DNA of 20,435 nt, from assembly GCA_020650975.1 (NCBI GenBank), contig JAIPMN010008492.1, forward strand, positions 1-20,435, written 5' to 3'. This DNA comes from Apostichopus californicus (lineage: Eukaryota > Echinodermata > Holothuroidea > Aspidochirotida > Stichopodidae). The translations under genes were made by a program, and so were the position numbers. The notes under the pieces are model-generated. The model saw only the letters and a program-made list of their open reading frames with translations, made no database searches and had not been told where the DNA came from. Shown one piece after another: positions 8,840 to 17,305 of the stretch (position 1 is the first letter of the stretch; every line of letters begins with the position of its first letter).

Positions 8840-8942
8840 CTGTTAGGGATGCCATATTTACTTTGCTCCTCACTTACCTGTCTCCTCACAACCTTAGCAC
8901 CTCATTCTACCGTGTCTAGTATGTCTGTTAGGGATGCCATAT
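8840..8942 (+). mobile_element. 67-bp fold-back element fragment between 18-bp direct repeats
   Basis: CTGTTAGGGATGCCATAT occurs perfectly at 8840-8857 and 8925-8942. The 67 bp between them corresponds to the outer part of the arm of the 6432-7005 element, including TCCTCACAACCTTAGCACC. At the diagnostic sites ACCTGTC and CTACCGTG it agrees with the right arm, but its outermost 20 bp resemble the left arm. It therefore comes from another family member. The flanking repeats look like a long target-site duplication or a repair-associated duplication. The 75-codon frame across it is a by-product. Confidence 0.75.
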
Positions 8943-9934
8943 CTATGACCAATGATGAACCTGAAGAGTTTTGTCATGGTTTAACAACAATGTTAGAGAT
9001 TTGTACGTATAGGAAAACCTTGAACATTCATTTGAGACATGGTACAGTATGTAGTATTGTATGTCACATTAATTAGTAACATACACTATCATTTTGTACA
9101 GAAGGGAAATTGGCAAAGAGGATGTAGGGGCGGTCTTCGGAAGGGATGATGTGCACCCGTTTCTTTAAATTAGAAGCATAATTTATATTGTCTTAATTAC
9201 ACATCGTCAACCATGACTGTCTGCAGCCTTTCGTATATTAATGTCAACATAAAGAGGTTCTGATATTGTATAGGTTTTTATTGTGAATGATAAACTCATA
9301 TTAAAATCTGGGCTGTGTTTAGTACTCCAGTACAACTGGTACTTGTCTTCAACTTCCTATAGCAAGTCTTATGGAGATAACTGTTCTAATGTAAATTGCC
9401 TTATGACATTTAAATGTAAATTTATAGCAACTATAAACAGTATTCAAATATAAAGATTTATATTTATATTAATATTGACTTTAATTTGTACAAGCAATGT
9501 ATGAGTAGTTCATATCTAGAGAATTATTGATGAGTTATATCATGGTATAGTCATGTATCGTTTACAACACATATGCCAAGGAAACATAGCCCTTGCATAG
9601 ACATACAGTAGTACGGTATCTAAGTCAGCCTTCGCATTGATTATGAAATGATGACTCTCCATAAATTGTGTTTGTTATTGATAACAAAATCGTGATCATG
9701 GTTATTATTGTGAAATTTGAGCATATCCAATTTTTTTTTTAGGAAGCATGTTGTTTTATAATGTGAAATTATGCATTCCATAAAAAAAGTGTTTGTGCGA
9801 CAAAGTCTGTAGGCACAGTGTCGAAAAAGAAAAGCTGCAGCAATTAAGGCAATTTGATTCTATATATCAAACTATCTACTGTAAACAATTGCAGTCAGTG
9901 ACTATTAATTGTGGGAAACTAGTTTGTGGTGCTA
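8943..9934. other. No gene recognised
   Basis: A strongly AT-rich stretch with T-run (9730-9740) and A-run (9782-9788) tracts. Near 9826-9934 short stretches (AGCTGCAGCAATTAAGG, TTGCAGTCAGTG) resemble pieces of the following tandem array and may be decayed edge units. Confidence 0.4.
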
Positions 9935-10560
9935 TATATTGTGTGAAACTGCACAGCACAAAAGACCATCTGGACAGCCTGGCTGCAGGATGCTGCAGCC
10001 CTCTCAGTGTCCTACTTTGTGTGAGATGCAGTATGATGCTGTATATAGTGTGAAAATGCATAGCACAAAATTTGATGTCCTAACTCTGCAGTCTGGCTGC
10101 AGCCCGCTGTCAGTATACTACTTTGACAGTGTTCTGCAAATATATCAAAAACAATTACAGAATTGTAGTTCCTCCTAACTACGTAGCCTGGTTGCAGGAT
10201 GCTGCAGCCCTCTCAGTATCCTACTTTTGTGTGAGATGCAGTATGATGCTGTATATAGTGTGAAAATGCATAGCACAAAATTTGATGTCCTAACTCTGCA
10301 GTCTGGCTGCAGCCCGCTGTCAGTATACTACTTTGACAGTGTTCTGCAAATATATCAAAAACAATTACAGAATTGTAGTTCCTCCTAACTACGTAGCCTG
10401 GTTGCAGGATGCTGCAGCCCTCTCAGTATCCTACTTTTGACACAGTGCCTTGCACTATATAAAGAGCAATTAGTATTGTAGTTACTCGATCCTAAATATG
10501 CAGCCTGGTTGCAGGATGCTGCAGCCCTCTCAGTTTCCTACTATGGACACTTTTGTATGC
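9935..10560. repeat. 210-bp tandem array with ~105-bp substructure
   Basis: Units 10021-10229 and 10231-10439 are identical at every base, a period of 210 bp. A diverged unit precedes them (from about 9935, CTATATATTGTGTGAAACTG against CTGTATATAGTGTGAAAATG) and a half-length unit of 107 bp follows (10397 to 10504). The motif CCTGGTTGCAGGATGCTGCAG recurs at 9978, 10187, 10397 and 10504. Within each 210-bp unit a second, diverged CTGGCTGCAGCC block shows the unit arose from two ~105-bp halves. CTGCAG hexamers are frequent. The overlapping 61-89-codon frames are repeat artefacts. Confidence 0.9.
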
Positions 10561-11560
10561 CTTCCAATAATTACTAGTTACTCACATTGATCTGGTGAAA
10601 CAATCAAATAGGCTTTCTAATTCCATGATATATTGCAATCTTGGTTTTAATCCTTACAGCAGCTATTTGCGTCCTTTTCTATGATTTTCTCAACCTCATT
10701 GACCCCACGATGCCATAACGACATACAGAACTATAGCTTATCTATTCAAATCTATCTTCAAATGGTGCAATTAAAGTCGAAAAATTTACAACTTTACGAC
10801 GTTGTTTTTCTCGAAGATATTTCTGTTAGGATCACGATAAACCCTGTCAATAATATGAATATTTATATTTTATGAACTTCATAGAATAATGTGGTAAATA
10901 ATTTTTACTCTGCCGGCGTCATAAGCAACAATATGTACTACAACACCATGCTTTATTTGTGTACATTGTGAATGGCTGTGATACCAACGCAATTTTGTTT
11001 GGAGTCCTGTGTATGAAACCATCTTAAGCAACGGCTCATAAATGAACATGTTAGCTATTCACTGATTCAAACTAGATTCAAACTAGTGGATTTGGGGAAC
11101 TGCATTGGATTAATTTTAAATGAGGAATTTGTCGGAAGATACTCTACTCATTATCTGCAGAAGTCCTTAATTACTCGCCAATTAATGCTCTTGGAAGGGG
11201 AAAAAAACTTGGCTAATATCTTAGTTTGCTGCTTTGTGATGAATATGTACATGTAAAACTCGATGGAAATGTCAAAAGGGTGGGAAAACCCGACAAATGC
11301 AAATAGCTGCTTTTAGTACAGTACCTGTTTTGGTCATAAAATTAATCCAACTTAGCACACACAATTAACTGCTTTGTTGCATGTTTTAGATAGCACAGTG
11401 AGGTGTGTACACTGTGTGGGTGGTATGTCAAACTATACATTTTGACTACTTAGTATCCAGCTTGTAAATTTGTACTGAGTAGCCTTTGTAACTCTTGCAT
11501 GACTTATAAATGCAGCATAATTACCATCTTATTGTAATAGTGTAAAACTCACTGTTTTGT
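10561..11560. other. No gene recognised
   Basis: A 64-codon ATG frame at 10681-10875 has no motif, signal peptide or splice support and is treated as chance. The segment 11450-11560 leads into a retroelement tail and may be part of the same decayed element, but I cannot fix its start. Confidence 0.4.
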
Positions 11561-11649
11561 GTAAAGCGCTTTGGATCATTGCTCAAAATTCCTGAGTTGT
11601 ATTAAACGCATCTATGTATTATGTATATGTTTTTATTATTATGTATTAA
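11561..11649 (+). mobile_element. 3' tail of a LINE- or SINE-like retroelement
   Basis: GTAAAGCGCTTTGGATCATT is followed by a decayed GCGC-TATATAA-like segment and an AT-rich stretch rich in TATGTATT. The same design, GTAAAGCGCT..GCGCTATATAAAT plus a short microsatellite, occurs on the other strand at 13937-14007. Tails of this kind are common in non-LTR elements and SINEs of marine invertebrates. Only the 3' end is recognisable here. Confidence 0.42.
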
Positions 11650-11933
11650 ACAGCTCTGACTTATAATTAAGTAGTGTTAGCTCAGTGGTTAACGCTAGTG
11701 CCTTCCAATCATAAGGTCCCCAGTTCGAGTCACTCCAAGATTAATGAATGTCGTCCAGTTACAGAGTTGTTGACAATTGACAATTCATAATCATGGACGT
11801 TAAGTATGAATCTAAGAGACTGACTTTGGTCAGCTTGCAGCTTTGATAAGCCAATGAGGCTTTTTCTCGAGTTCCTGCTTGCAGGAGAATCTAAAAACAT
11901 ACATTATATATTACACAGCTCTGACTTATAATT
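11650..11933 (+). mobile_element. tRNA-derived SINE, complete, with 19-bp target duplication
   Basis: Perfect direct repeats ACAGCTCTGACTTATAATT at 11650-11668 and 11915-11933 flank a 246-bp body. The head carries an RNA polymerase III A box (TAGCTCAGTGG, 11678-11688) and a B box (AGTTCGAGTCA, 11722-11732) 33 bases apart, as in a tRNA gene. The tRNA-like head ends near 11740. The unrelated body finishes with a small hairpin (CCTGCTTGCAGG) and an AT-rich ATACATTATATATT tail. Acceptor and T-arm pairing is poor, so this is a SINE and not a functional tRNA. It relies on a LINE reverse transcriptase in trans. The perfect 19-bp duplication implies a recent insertion. Confidence 0.87.
11678..11732 (+). 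promoter_or_regulatory. Internal Pol III promoter (A and B boxes) of the SINE
   Basis: The A box TAGCTCAGTGG fits the TRGYNNARNGG pattern fully. The B box AGTTCGAGTCA matches GGTTCGANTCC except at the first and last bases. Order and spacing are those of a tRNA promoter. Confidence 0.75.
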
Positions 11934-12446
11934 CTAGCGGTACTGTAAGTAGGTCAACATACTCTAGGATATTATGTAATGTTATAATCTCAGTTATAAC
12001 TTTGTAAGTTATACTTTGCACATCTTTTCTGTTGATCAGTTTAGTCCCAAAGCACAGTTTGAAGCACTTTTGTGAACATTCCATAAAGTTCTTTCATTCA
12101 TTCATTGAATTGTCTCATCACATTTAAGAGAACGACAAAGGGTTGGTGGGAACAGAACTAATTATGCAATTATGTGAAAAGGAAGTCATTAAACTAAAAA
12201 AACCCTGGAGGGCTCAATAAGTAGAATATTCCCTGAATGAATAAAAAACAAAGGAAAAGAAGCCAAGAAACGATACACAAATAATAGACACAATGTAGGA
12301 AAGTTAGCTAATTCTGTATCATAAATTAAAATTCTTATTGCAAGACCTGACAATGTGTATGCACAGCCGGTTGTTTTCTCGGTTTATCCTCTGTGTGAGT
12401 TGTAACATGATTGACCAGACGGTTGGGAGCTTGCGATTACCTCGGT
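11934..12446. other. No gene recognised
   Basis: At 12050-12116 the run CAAAGCACAG..GAAGCACTTTTGTG..TTCATTCATTCATTG faintly resembles another retroelement tail with a (TTCA)n microsatellite. It is too decayed to call. Otherwise the stretch is AT-rich and featureless. Confidence 0.35.
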
Positions 12447-12518
12447 ACCAGATCGGCCACTTCAGCACCAGATCGGCCACTTCAGCACCAGATCGGCCAC
12501 TTCAGCACCAGATCGGCC
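12447..12518. repeat. 20-bp minisatellite, 3.6 copies
   Basis: ACCAGATCGGCCACTTCAGC is repeated exactly at 12447, 12467 and 12487, with a fourth partial unit at 12507-12518. It is GC-richer than its surroundings and has one CpG per unit. The 66-codon frame through it is not considered a gene. Confidence 0.92.
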
Positions 12519-13365
12519 CGTTAAGTAGCAGATGTTAAGAAAAAGTAAGTAAGAAATTTGGAGTATCTGACTGCCTTGAATATGTGTATGTATAGAGCTA
12601 CCAATCCCATCATTGCATGTCTACAGTATGTAAGAGTTGCGGGATATGGGGTTCTTGTCAGCTGCTAGCTGTACAACAGGCTTATTGGGAATCCCCCTAG
12701 TGGTAACGATGTGTGGAGACAGCTGACCACTGTGTTACAATCACAACAGGCTAAATCAAGAATAAGACCGGCTGTTAGGTATAGTAAGTACAGTAGCTAT
12801 ATTTGCTAGGCCTTAACACACATGAAACTATTCAACATAAGGAATCTTGGCATAGTGACTCTTTAACTTCACTGTTAAACAATTACACTAAAAGGGGAAA
12901 GGGGCTCAAATTAACACTTAATCGTGGGGTAGCAAGTTACAATTAAACCTAGAGATATTGAGTTACAATCAACTAGGGGTGACAAGTGGCCACATGACTA
13001 ATACATACATGTGCACATTAATAAAACAAGAGATAAGCTTATATGGCGGGCAGGTCTGTATCTGTGTCTATACCACTGACATTTCATGACCTTTAACTGG
13101 TTCGATAATAAAGAGTGACATTTGACCTTTTAACTGATTCAACCATAAAGAGTTAATACTTAAATGAAGGTGTGACTGTAAAGGGACGTTAGTTAGATCA
13201 CTAGAAAATACTGCCGGCCAAATAGTGTAGTGTATGTACACTATTTAGTCCTTAGAATACAGATTAGCTATGTCCAGTAGCTATAATCTGCCTTGGAATG
13301 CACACAACATGGGTTTGTTCAGTTGTTATTCAGGCCTGCATGGCCAGACCTATATTGCTTAATTG
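12519..13365. other. No gene recognised; one short duplication inside
   Basis: ACAACAGGCT occurs at 12673 and 12746, flanking a stretch with CAGCTG E-box-type motifs. There is a 10-bp inverted pair AAATAGTGTA/TACACTATTT at about 13220-13246. The duplication at 13077-13152 is listed separately. No gene is seen. Confidence 0.4.
13077..13152. repeat. ~38-bp tandem duplication, imperfect
   Basis: TGACATTTCATGACCTTTAA plus CTGGTTCGATAATAAAGAG (13077-13115) is followed directly by a diverged copy, TGACATTTGACCTTTTAACT plus GATTCAACCATAAAGAG (13116-13152). The two differ by a small deletion and several substitutions. Confidence 0.75.
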
Positions 13366-13386
13366 TGTACAGTACGGTACTGTACA
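13366..13386. repeat. Perfect palindrome TGTACAGTA-cgg-TACTGTACA
   Basis: Nine-base arms match exactly around a three-base centre. This is the longest of the many TACAGTA/TACTGTA palindromes scattered through the window. Confidence 0.8.
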
Positions 13387-13479
13387 TTACCACCAAGTAA
13401 ATGAAGTTAAATTCAGTGAATAAAGGTTCACTGTGTATACAGAGCCATGAATTAATTAAGGGAGATGAAGGAGGATTCA

Positions 13480-13500
13480 GTGGGAGGGGGGGGGGGGGGA
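13480..13500 (+). repeat. Poly-G run
   Basis: TGGGAGGGGGGGGGGGGGAG contains an unbroken run of about 13 G, followed by GAAGGGTAAGAAGGGTG, so a G-quadruplex is possible. Homopolymer length here may be a sequencing or assembly uncertainty. Confidence 0.75.
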
Positions 13501-13936
13501 GAAGGGTAAGAAGGGTGAATGTACAAAAGGAGGATCTGAAAAGGACATTTAAGGGTAGAACAAACTTCATATAGAATATGATATCAAACATTTTACGGGC
13601 TCTGTGATGTTTCAGTATTGTTCATTATATAGCAGGTAATTAATTTCAGCTAAGTTAGACATTTAATTTGGAGGCTTACAGTAATTACAAGATACATTTT
13701 GATCATGCTATTGTATGCATACATTATATAAATAGCAGTTGTGGTATATATGTACTACAGAAATAGGCATGTATGCTCTGAGCCCATCCATGGAGATATT
13801 AACTCTCATTAATAATAATGGAAACACAGTGTAATACAAATGGCTAGGTCTTCATACACATTCATGTATGGATGTACACTGAGGTATTGTATGTGTCATG
13901 AATATTGTGTTTTAGTTGCCCTCTGAAAAGTTGAGA
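13501..13936. other. No feature recognised
   Basis: AT-rich sequence with short TACATGTA/TGTACACT-type palindromes near 13860-13885. The 90-codon minus-strand frame at 13319-13591 is proline-rich only because it reads through the poly-G tract. Confidence 0.4.
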
Positions 13937-14007
13937 TATTTATTTATTTACCAAATTTATATAGCGCTCTTTTCATGCTTAAGCATGTTCAAGAGCGCTT
14001 TACAATG
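13937..14007 (-). mobile_element. Retroelement (SINE/LINE) 3' tail, reverse orientation, with 37-bp palindrome
   Basis: On the minus strand the segment reads GTAAAGCGCTCTT..GCGCTATATAAATTTGG and then (TAAA)n, seen on the + strand as TATTTATTTATTTA at 13937-13950. Inside, 13963-13999 is a near-perfect palindrome: AGCGCTCTT and AAGAGCGCT flank the exact palindrome CATGCTTAAGCATG. The GCGCTATATAAAT-plus-microsatellite end is characteristic of many invertebrate SINEs and their partner LINEs. The body upstream on the minus strand (beyond 14007) is not recognisable. Confidence 0.5.
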
Positions 14008-15235
14008 ACGACAATATGACAAAACCCTTAAAATTTGAATGTGAAGAATAAAATTGACGCAGCTCAAATATTAATAAAAAAAATATATAAATACAAAGGA
14101 ATAATTTTAAAAATAATATGATCCACCCTCTCCCCTCCCCCCCCCCCTTCTCCAAATTTCCCTATAAACATTGCAACAGCTTTGTATGGTGTAGCATGGC
14201 ACTAACAACTTGAGAAAATATTGTGTAATGCCCATCCTTCCCCCTCCCGTCCCTCTTCAAGATTGATAAAAAAGAAGTTAATATTCATCGTATTGGTCAA
14301 GTTTAACAAAAATTGTTATCACTGTAAACACACTCATTTTTCCACATTGACGTATAATTACTTGTCTAATTGAAAATTCATCAATATTTAAAAATAGTTT
14401 GGATGATCAAAACCCCCCGAAAAGTACTCTTCACAGCTTGCAGGAAGTTCTAGCCATTGTAGAGCGACCCTTTGGAACCTGATCATTGGTTTTCACCAAC
14501 GGTATTAGGCCAGTGGTCACACAAATGGATGAAAATTTAGACAAAGGTTTGCCAAAGTTATACCTAACTTTAAAGTTACAGTAATATTGTCTCGCTTCTG
14601 GAGAAAACAAATGTTTTGTGAATTATACAAATTACTTTGTTTGTACTCCTCTGTTCATAGCTCAACATCCATACCATTCCCAATAGCAAGTCCTTGTAGT
14701 CAACTTTTAAACCATTTGCAGTCACAAAGAGATTAATTCCCTTTAAAGTGCATTTTTTTTGTCCTTTTTGCAGGGACCATAAATGGTTACAGATAAAAAG
14801 GAAGGCAACCATTTCCTTCCTTCATGAACACTTTGACCCTAAGCTAAAACAACGCTACTTCAGGTATTGAAGTATTAAAGCATTTAAAGTAGAGGGCAGG
14901 TTTATTTCCTTCCTGAATCCGGTTTCAAAACGACAACATATCTCACAAAAAAAGAGATAAAGAGTTAATACTAGCTACTGTGTACGTTAACAATAATATA
15001 CTTTACAGTATTAAAGCAAATCACAAACTCACAGTGCAGTCAAGTCTACTGTTAGTTGTGTCTGGTACAGGGAATTCCTTTCTCTAATACCCAAATGAAA
15101 AGTTCTGGCTATTTGGACAACATCTAGTTGCAGTGCAACTTTTGTTGATCAAAAGTTTCAAAACCACTACAGTGTAGTTTTTGGTGTTATGTTAATAGCA
15201 TGCTGGGTTTTTGCAACCATGAGCAAAAATTTTGA
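14008..15235. other. No gene recognised; C-rich tract at 14125-14153
   Basis: CCACCCTCTCCCCTCC followed by an 11-C run (about 14124-14150) and CCTTCCCCCTCCCGTCCCTC (14236-14255) are pyrimidine tracts whose complement could form G-quadruplexes. The 78-codon minus-strand frame at 14576-14812 has no recognisable motif. TAACTTTAAAGTTA at 14565-14578 is a perfect 14-bp palindrome. Confidence 0.4.
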
Positions 15236-15239
15236 AATA

Positions 15240-15303
15240 TCTCCTTTTGAGAGGAGGAAGAGGGGATGAAGGGTGGATGGGGGAGGGGGAGGGAGAAGAG
15301 GGT
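15240..15303 (+). repeat. Purine/G-rich tract
   Basis: GAGAGGAGGAAGAGGGGATG is followed by GGGTGG, GGGGGAGGGGGAGGG and GAAGAGGG. At least four G-runs of three or more are closely spaced, so it is a G4 candidate and a homopurine mirror-type tract. It lies about 170 bp before the G-rich minisatellite. Confidence 0.65.
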
Positions 15304-15465
15304 TATAGGGTTAGAGCTTTGTAATTCATTGACTCTATTGCAAAAAGTGCATATATATGGCTAATAGCTATTCCATTGCAAAGTGGAGTCTTTGCCCACA
15401 TGCGTGATATATATCTAGTCCACTGCCACATACTGTAGAGTTTCGTTTGTTTGGGATAGGTTGAG

Positions 15466-15668
15466 TTGGATGTTTTGAGGGTGGGTGGGATGGATGTTTT
15501 GAGGATGGGTGGGTTGGATGTTTTGAGGGTGGGTGGGATAGATGTTTTGAGGGTGGGTGGGATGGATGTTTTGAGGATGGGTGGGATGGATGTTTTGAGA
15601 GTGGGTGGGATGGATGTTTTGAGGGTGGGTGGGATGAATGTTTTGAGGGTGGGTGGGATGAATGTGGG
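15466..15668 (+). repeat. 24-bp G-rich minisatellite, ~8.4 copies
   Basis: The unit TTGGATGTTTTGAGGGTGGG plus TGGG is repeated every 24 bp from 15466 to 15668, with point variants (GAGGATGGG, ATAGATG, GAATG). The + strand unit carries GGGTGGGTGGG, three G-tracts with one-base loops, so any two adjacent units can supply a four-tract quadruplex. Because 24 is divisible by three, long frames open on both strands (114-123 codons on the minus strand, rich in HPPS/THPQNIHP-type repeats). Those frames are a consequence of the period and are not counted as genes. Confidence 0.93.
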
Positions 15669-15969
15669 GAACATCTAGGACTAGTAGAAGGAGTTCTGTT
15701 TTTCCAGTTGAAATAATGAGGCAATTAAGGATGTGAAAGGTACTCATGATGTGCCACATTGAATTCCAGATGTTGAGAGTATTGAATTAGAATATAATGT
15801 AATGTCAGCTGGACAAAGAGGCCATCGGGCCAATGTTTGAACATCGCCATCACAAGATGATGACCATTGTTGGTACCCTGGCTGGCACACTCTTAGTATA
15901 TATGCTCTGACATTACTGTACGTGTAGCAAATCTATAACAAACCTATAATATAGCCAACTACATGCAGT
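15669..15969. other. No feature recognised
   Basis: Moderately AT-rich; nothing supported between the minisatellite and the left MITE. Confidence 0.4.
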
Positions 15970-16336
15970 TTAAAGGCATTGAAGACTTGCACCAAACCCC
16001 GTGCCGTGCTCTGAAAAAGTTAACTTCTGTTGCTTGCAACTGAAGTTTTCTTCTTGTCGCTACAAAATGCAGACAGTAATAAATCGTGATACCTTGTTAT
16101 CTTTAGCTGGACCTGAGATGTCCATCGCTGTATCGTTTGTACACTGTGCTGTGGGTATTAACCGCAGCTGTATGTACTGACTGTACACTAGTGTCTAATT
16201 ACCAACGGTAGCAAGCTGTGTGCATATTTTCTGAGATCGATGGTGGTGTCTAACACTTCTGTTACACCACATTCGAAACTAGGTCAGATTACCTGCATTA
16301 GACGTTTCTTTTTGCACGAGTCTTCACACCCTTTAA
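15970..16336 (+). mobile_element. TTAA-bounded MITE, family B, left copy
   Basis: The element starts TTAAAGGCATTGAAGACT and ends with the reverse complement of TTAAAGGGTGTGAAGACT. TTAA stands at both edges (15970-15973 and 16333-16336). The ends match at most of the first 18 positions, so this 367-bp unit is a complete short-TIR element in its own right, of piggyBac type by its TTAA flanks. It has no transposase frame. It is an inverted near-copy of 16937-17305, similar throughout (roughly 85-90% by eye). Confidence 0.8.
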
Positions 16337-16936
16337 TGATCACATTACTAGTGACTTGAAATGACGACATGAATACCTCGGAAGATTAATTGATACATAT
16401 GCTGTACATACAGCATTATATGAATTACTTTCATAATTCTAGGCAAGCATAATTGGCAGTAGCTGCAGGCCTGACTCAACGTCTGACTGGTAATAATTAA
16501 TAGATTATACTATTTGGGCTATGAGGTAGTAGCTTTTGCTCCATTGTGTAGAGACATTAGACAGTTTAATTTGATGATCACCGCTCAAAATGCATTCACG
16601 GATGGATCTAGTCTTAAACTCACGGGTAAATAATTAACGTGTCTTGTGGAAGTCATTCGTGTCTCTTTCGGGTATTAAATCCAAGCTGTCCAGCACTCCT
16701 TATCTGCAGACATAATCTCCTTTTATGGATAAAGATAAATGCAACAATTACTGAAGAGTTAAGGGTGCTATGTATACAGTACTTAGTTTTATCTAGATAT
16801 TTAATCTACAGTATATAGAGCTGAGATACAGACAAAGGAATTGTGCTATATCACTAGACGTAACTAGAGGACAAAGGTCTTTTTGTGTGTAGAATCTCTA
16901 AATAATACTAATAAAAATGATATAGTTACATAGTGC
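16337..16936. other. 600-bp segment enclosed by two inverted family B MITEs
   Basis: The sequence is AT-rich and unrelated to the arms, with stops in all frames and no gene. A small hairpin, ATGCTGTA/TACAGCAT, lies at 16399-16416. TGAGGTAGTAG at 16522-16532 matches the 5' end of let-7 but has no partner arm. The segment would be the cargo if the two MITEs ever move together. Confidence 0.5.
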
Positions 16937-17305
16937 TTAAAGGGTGTGAAGACTCGCGAAAAAAGAAACGTCTCATGCCGGTAATCTGACCTAGTTTCGA
17001 ATGAGGTGTATTAACAGAAGTGTTAGACATCACCATTAGTCCCAGAAAATACACACACAGCTTGCTACTGTCGGTAATTAGACACTAGTGTACAGTCAAT
17101 AATTTGTGGATACAGTCAATACCCACAACACAGTGTACATAGCAGCGATGGACATCTCAGGTCTAGATAAAAGTTAACAAGGTATCACGTTTCATTACTG
17201 TCTGCATTTTGTAGCGACAAGAAGAAAACTTCACTTGCAAGCAACGGAAAGTTAACTTTTTCAGAGCGCGGCATGCGGTTTGGGGCGAGTCTTCAATGCC
17301 TTTAA
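16937..17305 (-). mobile_element. TTAA-bounded MITE, family B, right copy (inverted)
   Basis: TTAAAGGGTGTGAAGACTCG at the left edge and the reverse complement of TTAAAGGCATTGAAGACTCG at the right edge; TTAA at 16937-16940 and 17302-17305. Its 369 bp align along their whole length with the reverse complement of the copy at 15970-16336, with small indels such as the CAATAATTTGTGGATACAGT region. Outside both copies the flanks also mirror for about 5-6 bases (TGCAGT on the left, ACTGCA on the right). It is non-coding and non-autonomous. Confidence 0.8.

Noticed and set aside
10681-10875. 64-codon ATG frame
   Set aside because: No signal peptide, domain or splice context; length is within chance expectation for AT-rich DNA.
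11671-11745. A functional tRNA gene
   Set aside because: A and B boxes are good, but acceptor and T-stem pairing fails, and the segment is the head of a 246-bp unit with a target duplication, that is, a SINE.
12050-12116. Third retroelement tail ending in (TTCA)n
   Set aside because: Similarity to the GTAAAGCGCT tails is limited to a few bases (AAGCACTTTTGTG); too weak to annotate as an element.
15300-15315. GGGTTATAGGGTTAG as an interstitial telomere repeat
   Set aside because: Only two imperfect units relative to TTAGGG; best explained as the edge of the G-rich tract.
15303-15759. Long proline/histidine-rich frames on the minus strand and a glycine-rich frame on the plus strand over the 24-bp repeat
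   Set aside because: All frames stay open because the period is a multiple of three; no codon bias, splice signals or non-repeat domain support a protein.
16522-16532. TGAGGTAGTAG, identical to the first 11 bases of let-7
   Set aside because: The following bases (CTTTTGCTCC) do not fit let-7 and no complementary arm lies within 100 bp on either side, so no precursor hairpin can form.
15970-17305. PIF/Harbinger assignment for the family B elements
   Set aside because: Harbinger makes 3-bp TTA/TAA duplications; reading TTA as the target on both sides leaves unequal element ends, while TTAA on both sides gives symmetrical ends. piggyBac-like is preferred but not proven without a transposase.
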